Source: an uncultured Clostridia bacterium
Lineage (GTDB): Bacteria; Bacillota; Clostridia; Oscillospirales; Ruminococcaceae
Assembly (NCBI GenBank): GCA_944386475.1
Contig: CALXBH010000001.1
Span: 1-42,621, forward strand
Reading direction: 5' to 3'
DNA: 42,621 nt
In this document: piece by piece, positions 24,414 to 31,872 of the stretch
How positions within the stretch are numbered: position 1 is the first letter of the stretch
Layout of the letters: every line of letters starts with the position of its first letter
Position numbers and translations under genes: made by a program
Notes under the pieces: model-generated
Database searches by the model: none
What the model was told of the DNA's origin: nothing
What the model saw: only the letters and a program-made list of their open reading frames with translations

Positions 24414-25406
24414 CTATTCCACCGTCAGCTTTTTTTGCTCCAGCTGGATGCGGATAACCGTGCCGCTTTCCAAGGAGGAATTGGCCGTGATCGTGTGCCC
24501 TAAATTTTTGCAGATCCGGCGGCAGAGGTAAAGCCCGATGCCGCTTGCTTTTTTATCATCCCGCCCGTTGTAGCCGGTATAGCCTTTGTCAAAAATCCGG
24601 GGCAGGTCTTCCGGCGCAATGCCGATACCGGTATCCCGGATGCACAGGGTTTGTGGCGATTCCAGGTCGATGGTCACCTCCCCGCCGGAGGGGGTATATT
24701 TTAACGCGTTGGACAAAAGCTGCTCGATCACGAACAACAGCCACTTTTCGTCCGAAATCATCTTACAGTTTACCGGCTCATAGCAAAGCTTTATCTTCCG
24801 GCCGATAAACTGGCTGGAAAACTTGCGCACAGCCTGCCGGATGATATCGTCCAGATCCTGTTCCTTGATAACATAGTCGGTGGAGTCCGCGTCCAGCCTG
24901 AGGTAGCACAGCACCATCTCCACATACTGCTCGATCTTAAACAAATCCTCCGACACCCGGCGGGACAAGGGGGAATCCTCGTTTTGCAGGGTCAGGCGCA
25001 TGGAGGCGATGGGGGTTTTGATCTGGTGGGCCCAGATGGTATAATAATCCACCATATCCCCGTATTTGCGGTCCATCCGGTTTTGCAGATCAGTTTGTTC
25101 ATCCCGCAAAGACTGGATGATTTGCTGATAATCTGCATCATCCGGGGTTAAGATCGAAGGAAAGGTCTCCATCAGCTGGGCGGAAAGCTTTCCCACCTCC
25201 TGCAAAAGCCGGTGCTTTCGATAAGCCCTGCGAAAATCAAACGCCAGGAAAAGGATTCCCAGCAATCCGCACAGCAGCGCCGGATACAAAATAGCGCCGG
25301 CCGGCAGGTGGTACAGCAAAAACACCACTAAAAAAATCAGGCAGAACAAAAGGAAAAAGAGGATTCCCAGCCTGCGCTGTTTTACATAAAGACGAAAAAA
25401 ATCCAT
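24414..25406 (-). CDS. BceS-type intramembrane-sensing histidine kinase
   Basis: A 330-residue kinase with two closely spaced N-terminal membrane helices (about 13-33 and 38-56) and almost no extracellular loop, as in intramembrane-sensing kinases. The H-box is YYTIWAHQIKTPIASM (phospho-acceptor His127). The ATPase domain has an N-box LLSNALKYTPSGG, G1 box IRDTGIGIAPEDL and G2 region KASGIGLYLC. Kinases of this type do not bind peptides directly but sense transport flux through their BceAB partner, which is encoded just downstream. It begins 16 nt after the response regulator gene with AAAAGGGGAGAGAGT before the ATG. Confidence 0.93.
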   Translation of the reverse strand: MDFFRLYVKQRRLGILFFLLFCLIFLVVFLLYHLPAGAILYPALLCGLLGILFLAFDFRRAYRKHRLLQEVGKLSAQLMETFPSILTPDDADYQQIIQSLRDEQTDLQNRMDRKYGDMVDYYTIWAHQIKTPIASMRLTLQNEDSPLSRRVSEDLFKIEQYVEMVLCYLRLDADSTDYVIKEQDLDDIIRQAVRKFSSQFIGRKIKLCYEPVNCKMISDEKWLLFVIEQLLSNALKYTPSGGEVTIDLESPQTLCIRDTGIGIAPEDLPRIFDKGYTGYNGRDDKKASGIGLYLCRRICKNLGHTITANSSLESGTVIRIQLEQKKLTVE

Positions 25407-25422
25407 ACTCTCTCCCCTTTTT

Positions 25423-26094
25423 CTAAGCGATCAGATAACCCACGCCGAATTTCGTGGTGATAAAGTCTTTAAGGCCTGCCGCGTCCAGCTTTTTCCGCAG
25501 CCGGTTGACGTTGACCGTCAGGGTGTTTTCGTCCACAAAGCTGTCTGTTTCCCAAAGGCGTTCCATCAGCCGCTCCCGGCTGACCACCTTGCCCTTGTTT
25601 TCCATCAGGGTCAGCAGAATCCGGTATTCGTTTTTGGTCAGCGAAATCTGCTCCTCCCCATAGGTCAGGGTGTTGTCCCCGGTGTTGAGCATAGCGCCCC
25701 GATGCTCCAGCACCGGCACAGAGGCGCCAAAGTCATAGGTGCGCCGGAGCATCGCCTGGATCTTCGCCATCAACACCCGTTGGTCAAAGGGCTTGGCGAT
25801 AAAATCATCCCCGCCCATATTCATGGCCATGACGATGTTCATATTGTCCGACGCCGAGGAGATAAAAATCACCGGCACCTTGGACACCTTGCGGATTTCG
25901 CTGCACCAGTGATAACCGTTAAAAAACGGCAAAGAGATGTCGAGAAGCACCAGATGGGGATCGTACTCCGAAAACTCCGCCATCACGCTGCGGAAATTCT
26001 GCACGCAGTGGACATCTAATTCCCACATCTGCGCCTGCTCCGCAATCGCCTGGGAAATCCCCAGGTCGTCCTCCACCAGCAAAATCCGATACAT
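25423..26094 (-). CDS. BceR-type OmpR-family response regulator
   Basis: A 223-residue regulator. The receiver domain has the acidic pair EDD (9-10), phospho-acceptor Asp52 in LVLLDISLP and Lys in FIAKPFD. The C-terminal OmpR-type winged helix contains LTKNEYRILLTLMENKGKVV and DENTLTVNVNRLRKKLDAAG. An upstream in-frame start at 26142 is possible, but the ATG at 26094 gives the normal N-terminus MYRILLVEDD and follows GGGAGAGATTTTTG. First gene of the Bce-type operon. Its expected target is the promoter of the transporter genes; a perfect palindrome lies at 24392-24411. Confidence 0.93.
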   Translation of the reverse strand: MYRILLVEDDLGISQAIAEQAQMWELDVHCVQNFRSVMAEFSEYDPHLVLLDISLPFFNGYHWCSEIRKVSKVPVIFISSASDNMNIVMAMNMGGDDFIAKPFDQRVLMAKIQAMLRRTYDFGASVPVLEHRGAMLNTGDNTLTYGEEQISLTKNEYRILLTLMENKGKVVSRERLMERLWETDSFVDENTLTVNVNRLRKKLDAAGLKDFITTKFGVGYLIA

Positions 26095-26156
26095 CAAAAA
26101 TCTCTCCCTTCCGCCCTCGGGAAAATGAGGCCATGCACTCAAAAGGAATAAAAGCG

Positions 26157-26183
26157 GCAGCTTATATTCTTCCTATAAGCTGC
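26157..26183. promoter_or_regulatory. Hairpin in the leader of the response-regulator gene
   Basis: GCAGCTTATA (26157-26166) pairs with TATAAGCTGC (26174-26183). On the minus strand it is followed by CGCTTTTATTCC, so it may act as a weak terminator for the upstream ECF operon or as a leader structure. A weak promoter (TTGACT, 17-bp spacer, TACCCT) lies upstream of it on the minus strand. Confidence 0.4.
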
Positions 26184-26328
26184 GTTTTGGTTCCGTCCCC
26201 CCGAGGGGTAACGCCTTTTATAAGGGTAGCGGAATTTTTGATTTAAGTCAACTACCTTTTTACACAAACGGGCACTTCCCCTAGTAAACGCTGGACGGGG
26301 GATCTTCATTTTGTGCTTTATAAAGCGC

Positions 26329-26362
26329 AACATGCAGCCCATATCCGTATGGGCTGCATGTT
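26329..26362. terminator. Hairpin after the ECF operon
   Basis: A perfect 15-bp stem (26329-26343 with 26348-26362) with a TCCG loop, about 50 nt after the EcfS stop on the minus strand. It lacks a clear T tract, so it may be an RNA-stabilising 3' end or a weak terminator. Confidence 0.5.
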
Positions 26363-26412
26363 GTCGGGATCCGTATGGAAAATACATTCTTCCCGCTTTG
26401 CTCTTTGCTAAA

Positions 26413-27021
26413 TCAGCAGGCCAGCACGCCGAATTTTTCCTGGATCCGCTTTAACTTATTCCCCAAAGGCCGGTAAAGGAGCAGCAAAAACGCGATGTTT
26501 CCCACACCGTGAAGAAGGTTAAAGGGGATTGCCGCGGCGTAAGCGGTCAAGATCAAGGGCCAGCTTAAGCTTTCCCCCATAGACATAACCGTCCACAGGT
26601 CGGTAATAGCGCCATACAAAAAGCTCGCTAAAAAGCCGTACACACACACGGCCCAGGTTTTGCGAAATGGCGGCACCTTTGCTAAAACAGCGGCCAGCAT
26701 CCCCACCAGCCCCCAGGCTAGCATCTGGAAAGGCGTCCACGGGCCCTGACCCAAAAACAGGTTGGAAACCAATGCGCATAAGGCACCTGTAAGGAAGCCG
26801 GTCTGTTTGCCACAATAGATCCCCATAATGATTACAATCGCGGTTACCGGCTGAATCTGCGGCAAAAAATTAAAGATCACCCGTCCGGCGGAAGCGGCGG
26901 CCACCATCACCACCACCGGAAGAATATCTTTAACCGCAGGCTTTCGCTTTTCAAAGGAGAAAAAGAACAGCAGGCAGGCGCCGCCTGCCAACAAAAAGCT
27001 AACAATCAGCGCCAACTGCAA
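26413..27021 (-). CDS. ECF transporter substrate-binding (S) component, probably for cobalamin
   Basis: A 202-residue membrane protein with about six helices and the S-component pattern: a glycine- and alanine-rich second helix (MVAAASAGRVIFNF), PQIQPVTAIVIIMGIYCG and LTGALCALVSNLFLGQGPWTPFQM. S components bind a vitamin and dock on the shared EcfT/EcfA module. The operon begins with a cobalamin riboswitch and encodes B12-binding-like surface proteins, so cobalamin or a cobamide precursor is the likely cargo, as for CbrT. The start is TTG at 27021 (ribosome site GAGGTG 7 nt upstream), overlapping the end of the ATPase gene by 23 nt and implying translational coupling. Confidence 0.85.
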   Translation of the reverse strand: MQLALIVSFLLAGGACLLFFFSFEKRKPAVKDILPVVVMVAAASAGRVIFNFLPQIQPVTAIVIIMGIYCGKQTGFLTGALCALVSNLFLGQGPWTPFQMLAWGLVGMLAAVLAKVPPFRKTWAVCVYGFLASFLYGAITDLWTVMSMGESLSWPLILTAYAAAIPFNLLHGVGNIAFLLLLYRPLGNKLKRIQEKFGVLAC

Positions 27022-28612
27022 GCTGAATCACCTCTTCTGCCGTTACCGCGTCTCCCAAAATGCCCCGGGACATTTTGCAGGCGGCGGTAGTGTAAAATTG
27101 ATTGGTGGCGAAAAATGAGCGGGGCGTTCCCTTCGATACAATTCCGCCGTCGAAAAGAAACGCGCATTCGTCGGCATACCGGGCGGAAAACTCCACATCG
27201 TGGGTGACCAGCAGTAAGCTTTTCCCCTGTAACGTCCATTCCCGCAAAATATCGCCCAGTTCTTCTTTGGCAAAGGGATCCAAGCCCTTTGTAGGCTCGT
27301 CCAGCAAAATGACCTCCGGCTGGGTTAACATCACCTTAAACAAAGCGGCCTTTTGCAGTTCCCCGCCGGACAGATCCATCGCGTTTCGCTCCAGCAAAGG
27401 GACTAGCGCTTGGAAAAAGGGCGACGCCGAAAGCTCCTGCCGCCAGTCATTGGCGTCCTGCCTGGCCAGGGTAAAATCCTCCTCCAGGGTCTCTTTTAAA
27501 AATACCGCCCTGGGATTTTGAGAAAGATAGGCGATTTTTTTCGTCTGCCGCTTGACTTTTCCCCGGTAGGGAGGCAGAATGCCCGCCAGCACCTGCAGCA
27601 TGGTGGTCTTCCCTGCTCCATTCCCTCCCAGCAAAGCAAGGCACCGGCCCCGCTGTAAGGTCAGGGAGAAATCCTTTAACACGTCCCGGGCGTCCTTGTC
27701 ATACCGGAAAAATATATTTTTCGCCTCCAGCGCCTTTTCGCCGTCCGCAAGGGGTTCTGGTATTTCAGGCTCCCCGCTTGTCCCAGACGAGAGGGACATC
27801 AAAAAGCTTCTCCCCTCTTTCATGGTCAAAGGGAGACCGGCTTTTTCCCCTAACGCCCAGGCGATTTTCGCCGGGGTGGGAAGGGCTTTTGCCAAAGGGG
27901 CGTTTTGCTCTAACAACAAGGCGGCCATTTCTTTTGGGGGCAGTACCGCTTTTAACTCCCCCGCCTCCATCAGCCCGACCCGGTCCGCCAAGGGAAACAG
28001 CTCTTCCTGCCGGTGCTCGGTCAAAAGGATGGTCTGCCCCAGCTCCCGGTTTAGTTTTTCCAGCATGCTGATAAAATTCCCGGCGGAAACAGGGTCCAGC
28101 TGGGAGGTAGGCTCGTCTAAAATCAGCACCTTGGGGTTCATCACCATCACCGAGGCCAGATTCAGCAGCTGCTTTTGGCCGCCGGAGAGAGCGTCGATCT
28201 CCTTATGGTACCAGCTTTCAATCCCAAAAAAGCCCGCCATCTCCGCCACCCGGCGGCGGATTTCCTCCGGCGGCACCCCGGCGTTTTCCAGGCCGAAAGC
28301 AAGCTCGGAGGACACCCGGTCGGTGACGATCTGGGCGTCGGGGGACTGGAACACAAAGCCGATTTCTAGAGCAGCCCGTCTTTTGTCCAGCTCTTCTACC
28401 GAATTCCCCTCATACAAAACAGTCCCCTGCCTTTTCCCATGGGGAATAAGCGCCGGTTTTAGCTGCCGCAAAAAGGTGGTTTTGCCGCAGCCCGACGCCC
28501 CGCTTAACAGGAAAAACTCCCCCTGCTCCAGGGTAAAGGAGATATCCTTTAGGGCTGGCTCTTGTGTTTTGGGATAGGTAAACGAGAAATTTTTGACTTC
28601 AAAAAGAGCCAT
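26999..28612 (-). CDS. ecfA: Fused double ECF ATPase (EcfA-EcfA')
   Basis: A 537-residue protein made of two ABC ATPase domains in one chain. Domain 1: Walker A GASGCGKTT (38-46), signature LSGGQKQLLNLA, Walker B VLILDEPTSQLD. Domain 2 (from about residue 295): Walker A GGNGAGKTT near 327, signature LSGGELQKAALF, Walker B VILLDEPTKGLD, switch VTHD. It drives vitamin uptake with EcfT and the S component. Many ECF modules have two separate ATPases; here they are fused. The ATG follows GGGGAGGAGATCAA and lies inside the end of the EcfT gene, with a 64-nt overlap in another frame. Confidence 0.93.
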   Translation of the reverse strand: MALFEVKNFSFTYPKTQEPALKDISFTLEQGEFFLLSGASGCGKTTFLRQLKPALIPHGKRQGTVLYEGNSVEELDKRRAALEIGFVFQSPDAQIVTDRVSSELAFGLENAGVPPEEIRRRVAEMAGFFGIESWYHKEIDALSGGQKQLLNLASVMVMNPKVLILDEPTSQLDPVSAGNFISMLEKLNRELGQTILLTEHRQEELFPLADRVGLMEAGELKAVLPPKEMAALLLEQNAPLAKALPTPAKIAWALGEKAGLPLTMKEGRSFLMSLSSGTSGEPEIPEPLADGEKALEAKNIFFRYDKDARDVLKDFSLTLQRGRCLALLGGNGAGKTTMLQVLAGILPPYRGKVKRQTKKIAYLSQNPRAVFLKETLEEDFTLARQDANDWRQELSASPFFQALVPLLERNAMDLSGGELQKAALFKVMLTQPEVILLDEPTKGLDPFAKEELGDILREWTLQGKSLLLVTHDVEFSARYADECAFLFDGGIVSKGTPRSFFATNQFYTTAACKMSRGILGDAVTAEEVIQLAVGADC

Positions 28613-29472
28613 TTGATCTCCTCCCCGATCATGATGAAAATAGGAATTAAAAAGTAAATGCAGGTGACCGCAAAAAACACGATCACTTCCGGCGTCCAGC
28701 CTGTACTAGTCAACGCCGGGAAATAATAAAAATCGGTTTTCCCCATTCCCCATAGAAGGAGGAAAAACAGCAGTTCCCCCAAAGCGGCCCCGAAAAGCAG
28801 CCCGTCCCGCAGGGTAAAACGGATTTTCTTAGCCCGGGTTTTCCCCGGCAGGCCGTAGCCTCTGGAATTCATGGAGTCCGCCGTTTGCAGGGAATCCTCC
28901 AGCGTGATAGAGATGAGCGCTGACAGCAGCATTCCTCCCGCCTGAAGCCTTTGCTTTAGCGTCCCCTGGCTAGTGGATACCCCCAAGGTTTTCTGCACCG
29001 CCGCAATCTCCTGAAGGCTCTTATGAAACTGGGGCACAAACCGAAAGATCATCGTCACCATCAGCGCAATAGAGGGAAACCTCTTGCCGAATAAATAGAG
29101 GAAACCGTCGCTGTCAAGGCTTTTGGAATACGCCTGAAACCAAAACAGCATGGCGGCGATCATCACGCCGGTAAACAGGCCGTACAGGATCGCTTCCATT
29201 GTGATGGGCTGGTCGTTGACATACAAAAGCGGCGTATTCCCCCGGTGGTTCACTAACGGGTTGACGATCACCGGCAGCAGCACCACCGGCAGCAGCCATA
29301 CAAGGCTTCGTAAAATATTCCTTCCTTTTTCCAGTGCGCTGGCATAGCCGAAAGCGATACCAAAGGACATCGCCAGAAAAACCGGCTGATTCCACAGGAT
29401 GGTGATCCCCACGGCGGTCATAAAATAAAGGAACACCGCCAGAGGATGAAATTCCGAAATAGGATTTCTCAT
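28549..29472 (-). CDS. ecfT: ECF transporter transmembrane component EcfT
   Basis: A 307-residue membrane scaffold with about five to six helices that couples the ATPases to the S component. The coupling-helix signatures are visible as SMNSRGYGLPGKTRAKKI (the Ala-Arg-Gly type motif) near residue 200 and MIFRFVPQFHKSLQEI near residue 140. It starts after AAAAAAGGAGCGCTGCCAG. The last 20 residues are read through the start of the ATPase gene. It follows the DUF4430 lipoprotein gene by 21 nt. Confidence 0.9.
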   Translation of the reverse strand: MRNPISEFHPLAVFLYFMTAVGITILWNQPVFLAMSFGIAFGYASALEKGRNILRSLVWLLPVVLLPVIVNPLVNHRGNTPLLYVNDQPITMEAILYGLFTGVMIAAMLFWFQAYSKSLDSDGFLYLFGKRFPSIALMVTMIFRFVPQFHKSLQEIAAVQKTLGVSTSQGTLKQRLQAGGMLLSALISITLEDSLQTADSMNSRGYGLPGKTRAKKIRFTLRDGLLFGAALGELLFFLLLWGMGKTDFYYFPALTSTGWTPEVIVFFAVTCIYFLIPIFIMIGEEIKWLFLKSKISRLPIPKHKSQP

Positions 29473-29493
29473 CTGGCAGCGCTCCTTTTTTAG

Positions 29494-30261
29494 TTAGTTT
29501 AGCTTTGTTCCATCGGTGAACTGAAAGGAAATCGAGTCGCCGTCGTTTAGGACCACATTGCTGCACCCCATGTTGGGATACTTGCCGTTTATCGAAAACA
29601 CCCAGCCGCTGGCAGGGCCGCAGTCCCGTTCATACAAGCCGCCGACTCCCCGCAGATAGACGTTTTTCCTGGACGGGCTTCCGGAATAATCCAGCGTCAG
29701 GCCTGTTTGCTGCAAAGCGTCAAAGGCGGTCTGGCCCGGTTTAAGCTTTACCGAATGCTCGGAAAACATGACGCCGTCCTCCGGCAGGGTTATTCCCGGG
29801 TTTAAGTTGGGATTCCCCACCGCCAGGGTGCAGAGCACAGAGATTTTTACCGTTATGGTTTCCGGCTCTGGCTCCGGCTCCTGGACAGAGGGCGCAGAAG
29901 ACGCCGCACCCGCCGGCGCCGAAGAGGCGTTCCCCGATTGGGAGGGCGCTGCCGCCTGGGAACTGCCGCCCGAAGCGGCGGGAGCCTTTGAGGTATCAGC
30001 AGCCGGCTTGGAAGTCTCCGCGGCAGTTGCCGATGCCTGTCCGTGGGACGAGGCGGCAGGATCGCTCCCGCTGGAGCTTCCGGCGTCCAAAGAGCTTTCC
30101 GCCACTTCGCCGGAGCTTATCTGGGACACATTCTCCTGCAACGTCAGGGAGGATGCCCGCTGCAAATGCTGCTCCACGGTTTCCACCTTGCATCCGCCAA
30201 AGGAGGCGATTATGAGCAGGCAGGCGGCCAGGCAGCTTATTTTTTTAATCCGTCTTTTCAT
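29494..30261 (-). CDS. DUF4430 (transcobalamin C-terminal-like) lipoprotein
   Basis: A 255-residue exported lipoprotein: basic start MKRRIKKI, hydrophobic core and lipid-attachment Cys24 (ASFGGC). Residues about 50-135 are a Ser/Ala/Pro-rich linker. Residues about 140-255 are a DUF4430 domain with GQTAFDALQQTGLTLDYSG, GWVFSINGKYPNMGCSNV and LNDGDSISFQFTDG. DUF4430 is described as resembling the C-terminal beta domain of transcobalamin and intrinsic factor, which closes over the upper face of cobalamin. It sits between an alpha/alpha-barrel surface protein and the ECF transporter in a riboswitch-controlled operon. It starts 3 nt after the preceding stop codon with a weak ribosome site, so expression probably depends on coupling. 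A cobalamin-binding role is inferred. Confidence 0.85.
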   Translation of the reverse strand: MKRRIKKISCLAACLLIIASFGGCKVETVEQHLQRASSLTLQENVSQISSGEVAESSLDAGSSSGSDPAASSHGQASATAAETSKPAADTSKAPAASGGSSQAAAPSQSGNASSAPAGAASSAPSVQEPEPEPETITVKISVLCTLAVGNPNLNPGITLPEDGVMFSEHSVKLKPGQTAFDALQQTGLTLDYSGSPSRKNVYLRGVGGLYERDCGPASGWVFSINGKYPNMGCSNVVLNDGDSISFQFTDGTKLN

Positions 30262-30266
30262 TTTCG

Positions 30267-31475
30267 TTATTTCTTCTTATGCAAAGCAACTGCGGCAGCT
30301 GCGGCAATGAGGCCCACAGCGGCGATGGACATAACGTTTAAATCCCCGGTTTCAGGAGATTCCGGCTCCTCTGTTCCGGCAGAACCGGTTTCGGGGGCGG
30401 ATTCCGCCGCAGGCACAGACTCTTCCGAAGAGGTTGGCTCTTCCGCAGGCTCGCTGGACGAATCAGAAGAAGGTTCTTCAGAGGAAACATCCGAAGAATC
30501 CGGCTGTTCTTCCTGTCCGAAGCCAGGGGTTACGGTTGCATCGCTGAGATCAAACATAGCGGTCTGACCGTTTGCCATGCGGGAATAGGCTACCAGCGCC
30601 TGGAAGCACTGGCCGCTGGTGTATGCGCTGTACTCCAGATTTCCCGTCATGTAGTTGACATCCTTAAAGGAGCCGTCGTCCAAAGCAAAGCCCATCATAC
30701 CGTCGTACAGGGTTTTGCCCTGCTCGTTGGCAGGCTCTTCCCCTTTCTGGGAAAAAGCGATCAAAGCCTGGGCGGTGGAAGAGGGATTGGCAGACGGGCC
30801 GCTGCCCCAATCCACGGCAATCGCGCCGTTTTCGTCCATTTGATCTTTCAGCCAATTGGCGGCCGCTTCTACTTCCTCCGCATAGTCATCGCCCAACAGC
30901 ATCAGGCCCTGAATGGCCTGGGCGGTGCTGTCCGGATCGGAGGCAGCCACCCCTGCCATATAAGAGAAGCTGCCGTCCTCCTGTTTGGCCGCCAGGAGCT
31001 GGCTAATCGTCTCTTCCTTAATCGTGCCGTTAAAGGAGTCGGGATACCGTTCCATTAACGCCAGACCGTAAGCCAAAGAGCTGGGGGACATCTGCAAATA
31101 TTCCTCCCGGTCGGCCTCATTGATCTGCTGGAGCAGATCGGTACCCTCAACGTCCCGGGGATCAACGCCGATGGCGGTTAAAGCCAGGGAAAGCCGAATA
31201 TAATCGCTGGGGATCAGGTTCGCCGCAGGATCGTTAAGCTGCTCCACCACCCCTTGATAATACTCTTCATACAGGGTCTCGCAGCCGGTCGCCTGATGGC
31301 GGCCCAAGGCGAAAATGGTCCAGTCATCCTGGGCCCACTCGCTTTGTTTGGCAAAAGCCACGGTTTTTTCCGTCTGCTCAGCCAGATCATCCGGGGCGGC
31401 CTGAGCGATCATCGCAAAGGAGCTTACGCTCACCGCCGCCGCTAACAACAGGGACAACAGTTTACTTTTTTTCAT
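30267..31475 (-). CDS. Surface-anchored alpha/alpha-barrel protein (transcobalamin N-terminal-like)
   Basis: A 402-residue exported protein. Signal peptide 1-26 (MKKSKLLSLLLAA, cleavage after AQA). Residues about 27-300 are paired helices with prenyltransferase/terpenoid-cyclase-like repeats: LSLALTAIGVDPRDV, QEDGSFSY, DSTAQAIQGLMLLG, NPSSTAQALIAF, DDGSFKD, SGQCFQALVAYS. This is the fold of the alpha domain of transcobalamin and intrinsic factor. A Glu/Ser-rich linker and SPETGD, a hydrophobic helix and KKK follow, a sortase-type wall anchor. The start at 31475 follows AAGGAGGAACCATATC and avoids 40 upstream residues that would run into the terminator and riboswitch. First gene behind a cobalamin riboswitch. 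Likely role: capture of cobalamin at the cell wall. Confidence 0.85.
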   Translation of the reverse strand: MKKSKLLSLLLAAAVSVSSFAMIAQAAPDDLAEQTEKTVAFAKQSEWAQDDWTIFALGRHQATGCETLYEEYYQGVVEQLNDPAANLIPSDYIRLSLALTAIGVDPRDVEGTDLLQQINEADREEYLQMSPSSLAYGLALMERYPDSFNGTIKEETISQLLAAKQEDGSFSYMAGVAASDPDSTAQAIQGLMLLGDDYAEEVEAAANWLKDQMDENGAIAVDWGSGPSANPSSTAQALIAFSQKGEEPANEQGKTLYDGMMGFALDDGSFKDVNYMTGNLEYSAYTSGQCFQALVAYSRMANGQTAMFDLSDATVTPGFGQEEQPDSSDVSSEEPSSDSSSEPAEEPTSSEESVPAAESAPETGSAGTEEPESPETGDLNVMSIAAVGLIAAAAAVALHKKK

Positions 31476-31510
31476 GATATGGTTCCTCCTTTTTTTCGAC
31501 TTTTCGACGA

Positions 31511-31542
31511 AAAAAGCCCTCTGTACGGATACAGAAGGCTTT
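31511..31542 (-). terminator. Riboswitch-controlled intrinsic terminator
   Basis: On the minus strand AAAGCC-T-TCTGTA pairs with TACAGA-G-GGCTTT around TCCG, then TTTT. It lies between the cobalamin riboswitch and the first start codon, so it is the likely expression platform: cobalamin binding would favour termination. Confidence 0.8.
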
Positions 31543-31617
31543 AGCACACGAAAGGAACACAATATTTGTCCACACCGTCTGCCAACATTCCTCACCGAAC
31601 GTTTTTCGCATGTCTGT

Positions 31618-31772
31618 GCGGCAGGTCTCCTGGCTTGAGATCGTCCTACTCGGCGCCTTCCCGGGAAACCCCAGTGACGTTTGCCTTTCGTCCTTCTTAC
31701 AGTAGAGTGAGCTGCTGGGGCTTTTCACCCCATTCCCTATGAATGCTTTCGCAACCGCAAGACTGATTGGTC
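31618..31772 (-). ncRNA. Cobalamin riboswitch
   Basis: On the minus strand the conserved pieces appear in order: GGGAATGGGGTGAAAAGCC, CCCAGCAGC, a variable arm, GTCACTGGGG, CCGGGAAGGCGCCGAG and CAAGCCAGGAGACCTGCC. This is the aptamer of the adenosylcobalamin/cobalamin family. It begins just downstream of a consensus promoter and ends before an intrinsic terminator, and controls the B12 uptake operon from 31475 to 26413. The ends are given to within about 10 nt. Confidence 0.95.
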
Positions 31773-31779
31773 GTGGCTT

Positions 31780-31808
31780 ATTATACACTCTCCCAAAATG
31801 GATTGCAA
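31780..31808 (-). promoter_or_regulatory. Promoter of the cobalamin uptake operon
   Basis: On the minus strand TTGCAA (31803-31808), a 17-bp spacer and TATAAT (31780-31785). Transcription would start near 31773, right at the aptamer's first stem. Confidence 0.85.
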
Positions 31809-31872
31809 CCTATTTCTTTTGTTTTTTGGTAAAAATTTTTCCTTTGCTTAGATAATTTGCTTGGATAAGCGG

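Noticed and set aside
27579-28577. Plus-strand frame of 332 codons opposite the double ECF ATPase
   Set aside because: Serine-rich shadow of an ABC ATPase with both Walker motifs on the minus strand; no start signal.
31476-31595. 40-residue N-terminal extension of the barrel protein
   Set aside because: It would be translated through the riboswitch terminator, lacks a ribosome site and would bury a perfect signal peptide.
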